Source of the DNA: Actinomortierella ambigua
Taxonomy: Eukaryota; Mortierellomycota; Mortierellomycetes; Mortierellales; Mortierellaceae
Direction of reading: 5' to 3'
Assembly (NCBI GenBank): GCA_016098155.1
Contig: JAAAJB010000593.1
Location: forward strand, 1-21,338
Length of the DNA: 21,338 nucleotides
Part shown: piece after piece, positions 10,901 through 17,953 of the stretch
How the letters are laid out: each line of letters opens with the position of its first letter
Numbering within the stretch: position 1 is the stretch's first letter
Made by a program: the position numbers and the translations under genes
The notes under the pieces: model-generated
Database searches by the model: none
The model's input: only the letters and a program-made list of their open reading frames with translations
Told to the model about the DNA's origin: nothing

Positions 10901-11163
10901 GCGACCGCGAGCGTGATCGTGAGCGCGACCGTGAGCGCGACCGTGACCGTGAGCGGGATCGAGACTCGGACTATGAGAGAAGCAGGAAGAAGCACCGGCA
11001 CAGGCGACGGTACTCGGACGATGAAGAAGAAGGAGATCCACTTGCTAGCGAGCGAGGAGGAGGCGGGTCGGCAGACAATGACCGGCGCAGCGACACTGTC
11101 GACCGGTATGGAAGTGGCCAGAGTGCCCCCAAGCTAAAGCTCAAATTGGGTGGACTCTTTTGA
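1995..11163 (+). CDS. TAF2: TFIID subunit TAF2 fused to four bromodomains
   Basis: TAF2 is a TFIID subunit that contacts promoter DNA around the initiator. Exons I infer: 1995-2041, 2186-2237, 2349-2421, 2516-2715, 2813-2864, 2953-3116, 3211-3962, 4057-5344, 5453-6947, 7055-8685 and 8827-11163, all phase-compatible, giving about 2,696 aa. The N-terminal M1-aminopeptidase-like fold is clear (TELYILP, INCRQC, WLPCLD, SERCTWDIDF, FLKKMLGNNEYR). The zinc motif HELAHQWFG has become QALAQQWFG (about residue 434), so it is catalytically dead like other TAF2. A HEAT-like region follows (FEQPDFMW, RDVVAQYEAI, IPVALSNIRD, FSDNFY, TITVSC), then a Pro/Ala/Val-rich linker (about 1190-1460). Four bromodomains come next, at about 1473-1572, 1701-1803, 1895-1996 and 2016-2117. 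Each has the ZA-loop Tyr and PMD and the acetyl-lysine-binding Asn (FN). The tail has acidic, KHK-repeat and Arg-Asp-repeat blocks and ends KLKLKLGGLF. The first intron has no GT donor; exon 1 is placed by RKPYT/HQ homology to human PYKLTHQ. Human and yeast TAF2 are about 1,200-1,400 aa and lack bromodomains. Confidence 0.9.
8723..8765 (+). repeat. TG microsatellite plus G8 run inside TAF2 intron 10
   Basis: An interrupted (TG)n tract from about 8723 to 8757, with one TA interruption near 8734, runs straight into eight Gs (8758-8765). It lies within the 141-bp intron 8686-8826 that splits the third bromodomain, whose donor is GTAAGT and acceptor CAG. It is probably length-variable between strains. 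Confidence 0.85.
10500..10980 (+). repeat. Low-complexity coding repeats in the TAF2 tail
   Basis: Within the last exon, a degenerate AAGCAC/AAGAAG repeat at about 10507-10552 encodes a His-Lys-Lys array. An imprecise 6-bp repeat (CG-rich GAxCGx units, about 10740-10975) encodes a long Arg-Asp/Arg-Glu dipeptide array. The units vary at third positions, so the peptide repeat looks maintained at the protein level rather than being a very recent DNA expansion. The block creates long spurious open frames on the opposite strand. Confidence 0.8.
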
Positions 11164-11341
11164 GTAATGTAGTAGCAATAGCAGTAGTTGCTGTTGTAGC
11201 CATTTGTGCCACACGAAGAATGTACCATTATAGTGGCGTCGTGTATTTTTTTTTCTTCCTTCTTTTTGGAGCCATTGCTTTTATCATCATCCTCACCCTT
11301 CATCACTCATTAATTTCATCCTTGTCGCTGATTGTTTCTCC

Positions 11342-11812
11342 ATGCTGGGCACTATTCAATACGCCTTTGGTGGCGAGCGGCATGAGGTGGAGCTCCCTCG
11401 CAAGTTCCGGGCGTATGTGGACCTGCAGCTCGCAGTACCTGTCGTGTTCCACGTGGCGTTTCTCTGTGTGGCGGGACTGCACCCATGGTACCATTTGGCG
11501 GTGGCAGTGATTGGTTTCGTATCCATGTACCGGCTGGCGCTGCTCGAGCTGATGCCGTCGACGCTGGCGCTGCTCGTCCAGCGCAAGATAATTTTGCGGT
11601 GGGAGGTGGCTCGCCTGGTGGGGATCTTCTTGTTGGCCGAGTTTACGGCGCGGTCTGGGATGGTGGCGCAAACGCGGGCGGAGCGACGGTGCACACTGCT
11701 GGTGGCGGATTGTTCGTTTGCGTTTCTCCTCTGGCTGGGCTGGCAGCTGCATAAATACGGGATCGAATGTGCCAACGGCGACTACAGGCTCAGGAGAAAC
11801 CGACTCTTCTGA
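11342..11812 (+). CDS. Small four-helix membrane protein, function unknown
   Basis: This single-exon gene encodes 156 residues. A short polar N-terminus (MLGTIQYAFGGERHEVELPRK) is followed by four hydrophobic stretches at about residues 29-46, 50-70, 87-103 and 118-135, and a basic C-terminus (DYRLRRNRLF). There is no cleavable-looking signal peptide. The positively charged segments between helices 2 and 3 (QRKIILR) and after helix 4 suggest a compact integral membrane protein, but topology is not certain. I do not recognise the family. It starts 178 bp after the TAF2 stop and ends 237 bp before the phosphatase start, both on the same strand; this is close packing with no functional implication I can support. 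GC-rich codon use resembles the neighbours. The frame is long for its context and has hydrophobic periodicity, so it is probably real. Confidence 0.65.
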   Translation: MLGTIQYAFGGERHEVELPRKFRAYVDLQLAVPVVFHVAFLCVAGLHPWYHLAVAVIGFVSMYRLALLELMPSTLALLVQRKIILRWEVARLVGIFLLAEFTARSGMVAQTRAERRCTLLVADCSFAFLLWLGWQLHKYGIECANGDYRLRRNRLF

Positions 11813-12049
11813 AGGAAAGGCTGGCTACCACCACATAGAGAGAATAAACGCCAAATTTGTCCATTTTCGACCATTCTCCCGCTGTTGCTGTTGCTGCTGT
11901 TACTTGTTGCTTGCTTGCCTCTTCTCCCGCTCCCGCTTCACCCCCCGCTCCCTCCCTCTCACTCCTTTCTACTTTCTGCGCTGCCCCTGTTCTCACGGCT
12001 CTTCTCCTCTCTCTTCTCTCTTACCCATTGGAATACATACATTGGCGAC

Positions 12050-14758
12050 ATGGCCCTCTCCATTGCTCGCCTCTCGGCTGTCCGCCGCACTGGGATGGGC
12101 TTCACCTGCTGTGGTGGTGGCGGCAAAAGTACACCCTCGTCACTCACATTGGTTGGCCTGGACAAGAAACTCTTCTCGACCTCGACAGTGTCGAGCCTTC
12201 GCTCTCGTCCAACTCTGACCAAAACCCCAAACACAAAGGCACTCCAGCAACGACAGCGCCAGCAGCAAGTGTTGCTGGCCAAGGCAACAACTCCCCACTC
12301 TTCACCACCAGCAACACAGCCCTCGGCTTCCACTCTCAACGCCACCCGTGCCCATGGCCTGCCACAGGCTACCGTCGCACCACCACAGCAGCCGTCGCAG
12401 CAGGTGGTCATCAACCAGGCACTGTACACCCAGCAGCAGCTGCCGATTCACCAGCAGAGCTTTCAGCTCCACCACCACCACCACCAGAGTCATAGTCGTG
12501 TGCAGCACCACCACCAGCACAACACCAGTATTCACAACAACCACAACAACAACAACACTGCGCTCTACTCGGAACCTTATCTTCTTCGCCCACCTCGCCG
12601 TCGCTCCACCTTCTTCTCCAGCCGGGCCCATAAAGACTTTGCCCGTTATGTGGCCCTTTTGAAATCTCAGGCCAAGCACCGCTACGCCCAACAACATCAT
12701 CATCACCAGCAACAGCATCACCATCATCATCGCTCCAAGCACCAGCACCATCAAAATCATCACGGGCGTCATCATCATCGCTCCCGTTACCCCGACCCTT
12801 ATTCCAGCCCCTGGCAATACTGGTACGCTGCTGATCAGTATCGGAAGCGGCCCTTCAAAGCTCTGGCGATCGGTGCAGCGCTAGGCATTTCTGGATACAC
12901 CCTCTACAACGACTCGACGGTAGCGGACAGGTTTGTGCAGTTCCAGGCGCTGGTCAACCAAGGCTATCAAGCGACTGCCCTTTTCAAGGCTGCTGCCACA
13001 GGAGGAACCAGCAGTGGCTTTCCCAGTACTTCCTCACTCAACTCTTCATCGTCCTCGACGCCTACTACTAATACATCGACTTTGTATTCGCAATCTTCAC
13101 CACAACCACAACCATCGTCTCAACAACCGTCGCCGTTCCAGAAACAGCAGGTCAAGATGCTGACACCAGAACAGGTCACCCAGCACCTGGCCAGGAACCA
13201 AAAGACGTACAAGACGGCCACCGACAACGACGAAGCCGGCAAGCGTGGGCTCGTGGCCGGGTATTGCATCAACCAACTCGCCTCCAACAACCCGATCGAG
13301 GACGATCTGTCCAAGCACGTGGTGCGCGGTCGCGACCGCTCGGAGGACCAGTACTTCTTTGGCGTGTTTGATGGGCACGGTGGGTGGTGCTGTTCGCACC
13401 GGGTGGCCAAGGAGCTGGCGCCGTATGTGGCGGCCGAGCTGAGTCTGTTGGAGGACGACCGGGGCAAGAGCGCCGGGGTCGTGGCCGAGGCGATCCAGCG
13501 TGCGTTTGTGAACCTGGACGACAAGATTGTGCACGAGGCCGTGGAGAAGGTGCTGGGTGCGAAGAACGGCCACCCACCTGTGAGGGCCATGGCCACGTCG
13601 TTGCTGTTGCCGGCCATCTCGGGCTCGTGTGCGCTGTTGGCCTATGTCGATGCTCGGAGCAATGACTTGTATGTGGCCTGCACGGGTGATTCGCGCGCCG
13701 TCTTGGGCGTGAAGGAGAAGCAGAGCGATGGATCACATGTGTGGAAGGCTGTCCCGCTGTCGTATGATCAGACGGGACGCACGAAATCGGAGGTCCTTCG
13801 TATGCGAGAGGAACATCCTGGCGAGGAAGATACCGTCATCATGCGAGGACGTGTTCTTGGAGGCCTCGGTAAGTGGCGTTGTTTTTTTTTTTAATCTTTT
13901 TTTCTTATCCCCACTTCGTTTTCTCGAGAAAAGGAATGTATTCGTGGCTGCTTGATCTCTCCTTCTCCTTCTCTCTCCCCTTGAACACGCAAACCTTTTT
14001 TTACGGCCTGTTGACGCGCCCAGTGGAATCTCATCTGCCTCCGTATAGAACCAACTCGAGCATTTGGTGACGCACGATACAAATGGTCGCGGGAGGTCCA
14101 GGACAAGGTCTTCCAGTTGTTCCCGGCGTATCGACAGCCAAATGCCCATCTCAAGACACCGCCCTATGTAACGGCGAGACCAGTGGTGAAACATCACAAA
14201 TTGCGACCGGAGGATTCGTTCCTGGTTATGGCGACGGATGGACTCTGGGATAAGCTGACGTCAGAGGAGGTGGTGCAACTCGTGGGTGATCTGTTGGATG
14301 GCAAGAAGGGTGTCGAGGAAAAGTTCTTGAACCGCGCAAAGACGGGCGTCCAACAGATCGGCCAAGCACAGCAGGAGCTGACGCCCGCCAACCTGAAACC
14401 AAAGGGACCAGAGTCGCAAATGAGGCAGTTCACCTTCCGTGATCGCACCAACGCCTCTACCCACTTGGTCAGGAACGCACTGGGTGGCGCCGATGAGGAT
14501 AAGGTGGCGGCCACGCTGGCCATCCCGGCTCCCATGAGCCGTATCTACCGCGATGACATTACAGGTATGGTTCTCTCCCCAATTTATTTATTTTGGAGCA
14601 GGTGACATGTGTGTATTATTATCCTGCTCACTTTTTGACCTGAATATTTTTTTTTCGCAATTTGGTCACCAATAGTTACGGTGGTGTTCTTCGCGGAGCA
14701 AGATACCAAGGAGACGTTGGCGGAAGCTCTGGAGATCGATGGTCTTGTTGAAATCTAA
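12050..14758 (+). CDS. Mitochondrial PP2C phosphatase, pyruvate dehydrogenase phosphatase/Ptc5 type
   Basis: This type of Mg/Mn-dependent Ser/Thr phosphatase removes inhibitory phosphate from the pyruvate dehydrogenase E1 alpha subunit in mitochondria. Exons: 12050-13868, 14049-14564 and 14676-14758 (GTAAGT and GTATGG donors, TAG acceptors), giving 805 aa. The start MALSIARLSAVRR is Arg-rich and free of acidic residues, like a mitochondrial presequence. One hydrophobic span at about 268-285 (ALAIGAALGISGYTLY) may be an inner-membrane anchor. PP2C motifs occur in order: NPIEDD, FFGVFDGHGG (about 437), CTGDSRAVLG (about 543), GRVLGGLEPTRAFGD (formed across intron 1), FLVMATDGLWD (about 665) and DDITVTVVFF near the end. 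GLEPTRAFGD and YVTARPVVKHHKLRP are typical of the PDP/Ptc5 branch. The unusual part is a His/Gln/Asn-rich insertion at about 100-250. Yeast Ptc5 and human PDP1 are about 540-570 aa. An in-frame ATG at 11885 would only add a Leu/Pro-rich stretch encoded by the pyrimidine-rich leader, so I prefer 12050. The C-terminus (LVEI) is not a peroxisomal PTS1 signal. Confidence 0.9.
12430..12795 (+). repeat. CAC/CAT/CAG/AAC-rich coding tract (poly-His/Gln/Asn)
   Basis: Two clusters within exon 1 of the phosphatase, about 12430-12560 and 12690-12795, are built from CAC/CAT, CAG/CAA and AAC codons. They encode runs of His, Gln and Asn, with five-His stretches and an NNHNNNN stretch. Mixed synonymous codons suggest retention as protein sequence. 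The tract lies between the presequence and the predicted membrane span. Confidence 0.85.
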
Positions 14759-15074
14759 GACAGTTTATTTGCTGTAGTTTTAGACAAGGATGCCTCTCCT
14801 TCCCGTCTACATTCTCTCTGCTCGCAATCATTATCATCACGTTTCCAAATGAAAAAAAAAATCGCCCCACTGCAAACAAGAGTTGAAGCTGTGGGATAGC
14901 GTGGCATGGATTATTGATAATGGGGAAAGGGAGGATTCTCATTGGAGCGGAGAAACACCATGACAGCAAAGGGAATAAATCTCAATTGACGTGCGAAATC
15001 GAATAAAAGGGGGACGAAATTCGGGAAGGACACGACGTCCATACCCCCCCTCTCCTTTTTTCACACGGCTAACA
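14759..15074. other. Spacer between phosphatase and GST genes
   Basis: This is about 316 bp with no coding signal. It contains an A9-10 run near 14851-14860, an AATAAA at about 14974-14979 that could serve the phosphatase transcript, a second AATAAAAG at about 15003-15010, and a CT/C-rich stretch (about 15043-15060) just before the GST start that is probably the GST leader. Confidence 0.4.
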
Positions 15075-16093
15075 ATGAGCAACAACAAAGCCCCGACGAC
15101 CACCACTGAGTACGATCTGACGCCCAAGTCAGAGTCCAAGTTTGTGGTGTTCTACTTTGATGTATCGTGACCAGCATACGCCTCGGAAATTGTCAAAAAG
15201 GAAGCTGTCAGATAAATTCAGTGCTTAACGGATGTCCCTGGGCTGCAATATTCACCTTTCCTGTGTGTGTTTATGTTTTTTTTCCCCTTATTTACTTCTC
15301 TCATATAGATGCATGGCAATTGCATGACCATCCGCTCCCTTCTCTGTCTTGCGAACGCCATCTGGGAGGACAAGTTGACATCCTTTGGTCCAGCCTGGGA
15401 CGCTGAGAAGCCCAAGACGCCCTTTGGGGCGCTGCCAATCCTTTACGAGACCAGGCCCGATGGCGATACGCGGATGCTTCCCGAGGCCAGCGCAATTGAG
15501 CGGTACCTGTCACGCACGTTGGGCTTCATGGGCGCCGACGATTGGGAGGAGGCCCAGATCAATGTCTATGTCAGCTTGATTGAAGAAACAGGTCGAAAGT
15601 GGCTGTTCAAGTGCTTTGAGGTGCCAGAGGCCGAGGCGCGTGCGAAGAGCGTGACAGAGTGGATTGATGGAGATTTGGCCAAGCTCGTGAGCCATGCTGA
15701 GAAGCAGATTCAACAGAATGGACACCGCGGATACCTCGTTGGGAACAAGGTAAAGGGGAGACCAAAAAAAAAAATAGTAATTCATTGGCAGACAGGGGTT
15801 GCTTGCCTGGCTTTATTGTTCTTGCTAATGTTTGCAATTACGATGTGAGATAGATTTCCTATGCAGATGTGCTCTTGAGCACATGGCTTGACGTGTGGAT
15901 GTCGATGGATTCAAGCAGAGTCGTCAACAAAACGGCAACGCCTGGCATTTGGCGTCTCAAGCAAGCGATTGACCACCATCCCCATATGGCCGCCTACCGC
16001 AACACCGAGTTGTTTGAGGAATTTAACAGGGGCCAGCAAGGTTTTTTTGGGTCGATGATGGACTACGATTACAAACGATCTCAAGTCCTCTAA
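15075..16093 (+). CDS. Glutathione S-transferase-like protein
   Basis: This is predicted to be a cytosolic GST-fold enzyme conjugating glutathione to electrophiles or acting on peroxides. Exons 15075-15161, 15309-15749 and 15854-16093 are all phase 0 (donors GTATCG, GTAAAG; acceptors TAG) and give 255 aa. An N-terminal thioredoxin-like domain begins at KFVVFYFD, whose Tyr is a candidate catalytic residue of the Tyr-type (sigma/alpha-like) classes. It continues through TPFGALPILYE, which holds the cis-Pro of the G site, and LPEASAIERYLSR, matching the E-S-x-A-I-x-RYL glutathione-binding block. The C-terminal all-helical domain follows, with YLVGNK/ISYADVLLS matching the 'G..lt.ADl.l' N-capping region and HPHMAAYRNT near the end. 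It sits downstream of the phosphatase on the same strand and is convergent with the F-box gene, with only 93 bp between stops. A run of eleven Gs (16099-16109) follows the stop. The exact GST class is not certain. Confidence 0.85.
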
Positions 16094-16186
16094 TATGTGG
16101 GGGGGGGGGCGGTCGAAATTGTAAATGAGTCGAAAGTATTTTTTAGGGTAATTCTCCACAGATAGACTGTATAAAAGATTGGGGTT

Positions 16187-17953
16187 TCACACGTTACATG
16201 CGAGGATCGAGGACACCCAATCTGAAAGGGACTGATTTCTCGACAGGCTCAACGCTGATGTTATTTGCTTCTGGCATGCTATTCCTGAGATGGTGCGCAG
16301 GCTATGCCAGTGTTCCTTCATCCATGCTACTTCAGCAATGCCAATCTTGGGTTCGCATCGGTACAGTCTTAGTTCACGCAACTGTTTCAGCCCCGCCAAA
16401 TACTGCAGGCCTCCTCCACCGCCATCATCAGAGCCAAGCGAGAATGGCAGCAGATCAGGTACAATGACCTCCTCTCTGGATAACCCCAGTTCGTATTCCA
16501 AAATATCGGTGTAATGCGATGTGCCGAGGGTTTCCAACTTGGTCATTTGGCCGATTTGCTGCATCACATGATTGACCGTGGTCGACTTGTCGCTGTCAGT
16601 CCCCTGGGCGATGTGGCTAGTCGTTGGCGCCACAAGAATAGGTAGGAGGAGAGTGGTAAGGCCAGAACAGACCCATGGTCCATGGAGAATGTCATGAGCA
16701 AGAAGGTGGATACCATTGGTGATGTCGACCTCGGTGTACAATGATACGCGCAGCTCTCTCAGTCGCGGACACGAGGTAAGCAACTTCTGGATCCATGGGC
16801 TTGCGCACATGCCAGGCTCGACATGGCGCGACAATTCCAAGATCTCTAGACTCTGTGATTGCGTCTCGAGCAGAACCACAAAGGCTTCCGGTCCAATCGG
16901 TGATGAGCTCGTCGAGAGACTTGTGAGATAATGCCTGACACAGCCTCGGAGAATACCGGCCAAAAGCCGATCGGGGGTTGGATAGAGTTTTGGCAAGGAG
17001 ATAGCTCGTACGTGACGGATGGGTTGTTGTCTGGCATCCCTGGTGTCAAAGATAGCGGCAAACATGTCGAAATCACTGCGATGGCACCACGAGATTCGGT
17101 GCGACTCCAGAAATGGGCATTGCTTCCAAAACGGAGTCAGCACAGTCGGGTTATGGGTGATTGGCATAGATCTAAGACGGAAAGTACAGCGCTCCAGCTG
17201 AGCCTCGTCATGGTCAACACGCCATACACCTCGCCATTGGCCTCCCAGAGTCGTGAGCTGCGGCAACCCAATGAGCAAATCGAGAAGATCTCTTGTGGAC
17301 AACTGGGTTTTCCGCGTACAATCGATTTTAAGAAACTGCAGCGACTGACTCGCAGAACCCGTCTGCGTCAGCTTCGACACGAGCTCGTGGAACTGACTGT
17401 CCCACCAATTGTGAACGGTGAGACTTTTGAGTCGCGGGCAACTCGACTTCATAAACTCGACACATCGTTGCCAATCCGGCCCAAGCCCTGGCAATCGTTT
17501 GTTGTCACCCACGACATCCTGGACCTCGAGGTGCGAGACGTTCTGGCAGTGAGGTGCAATGATAGGTAGGACGCTCGTGTTTATAATGACAAGTTGCCGA
17601 ATGTGAGGACCATACTTTTTTAGCAGAGCTTGAGATTCTACGCTCCAGTTGATCTTTCTGGCGTCAACCTGAAGCGATTTCCTATGCCAGTAGTAAGGAG
17701 TGAAGACAACTCGCCAGTCTCGGCTGACAGCCCTACAGCGTTCCAAGTCCGAGACATTGAGCTGTTGTCCGATGGCATCAAGAATAAGAGGGATGAAGAG
17801 GACGGAATGAATGCTGGTGACTATCTTGATGCCATAAGATGCATGCGTGTCTCTCCATTCAAAGTAATTAGAATAAAATGGCACAGACCCTCTCGCCCGT
17901 GACACACAAAGTTTATTTCTAAGGCAATCACTCCACAATCTCAGCGCGGCCAC
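16187..17953 (-). CDS. F-box/LRR-type protein, tandem copy 1 (start uncertain)
   Basis: This protein of up to 588 aa is paralogous along its length to the gene beside it. An F-box-like N-terminal block (SIHSVLFIPLILDAIGQQ, then DLERCRAVSRDWRVVF) would bind Skp1 in an SCF ubiquitin ligase. The rest has irregular leucine-rich, ribonuclease-inhibitor-like repeats (CPRLKSLTVHNW, LPQLTTL, SLEILELS, CPRLRELRV, LKQLRELRLYRC), the usual substrate-recognition part. The target is unknown. The start is a problem. The only in-frame ATG upstream of the F-box is at 17953, inside the end of the neighbouring gene, and gives a 43-residue leader with no counterpart in the paralog. The position aligned with the paralog's presumed ATG is ATA (17824-17822). 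The rest is free of stops and frameshifts, so it may still be functional. The C-terminus after RTISG differs from the paralog. It converges with the GST gene. Confidence 0.75.
   Translation of the reverse strand: MAALRLWSDCLRNKLCVSRARGSVPFYSNYFEWRDTHASYGIKIVTSIHSVLFIPLILDAIGQQLNVSDLERCRAVSRDWRVVFTPYYWHRKSLQVDARKINWSVESQALLKKYGPHIRQLVIINTSVLPIIAPHCQNVSHLEVQDVVGDNKRLPGLGPDWQRCVEFMKSSCPRLKSLTVHNWWDSQFHELVSKLTQTGSASQSLQFLKIDCTRKTQLSTRDLLDLLIGLPQLTTLGGQWRGVWRVDHDEAQLERCTFRLRSMPITHNPTVLTPFWKQCPFLESHRISWCHRSDFDMFAAIFDTRDARQQPIRHVRAISLPKLYPTPDRLLAGILRGCVRHYLTSLSTSSSPIGPEAFVVLLETQSQSLEILELSRHVEPGMCASPWIQKLLTSCPRLRELRVSLYTEVDITNGIHLLAHDILHGPWVCSGLTTLLLPILVAPTTSHIAQGTDSDKSTTVNHVMQQIGQMTKLETLGTSHYTDILEYELGLSREEVIVPDLLPFSLGSDDGGGGGLQYLAGLKQLRELRLYRCEPKIGIAEVAWMKEHWHSLRTISGIACQKQITSALSLSRNQSLSDWVSSILACNV

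Noticed and set aside
10112..11041. Long minus-strand open frames (about 270-310 codons) opposite the TAF2 tail, one strongly hydrophobic
   Set aside because: They are antisense readings of the Arg-Asp and Gly/Ser simple repeats, with monotonous composition and no domain. The plus-strand frame is continuous with TAF2.
11885..12049. In-frame upstream ATG that would extend the phosphatase by 55 Leu/Pro/Ser-rich residues
   Set aside because: It is encoded by a CT-rich leader typical of fungal 5' UTRs. The ATG at 12050 gives a proper mitochondrial-type presequence.
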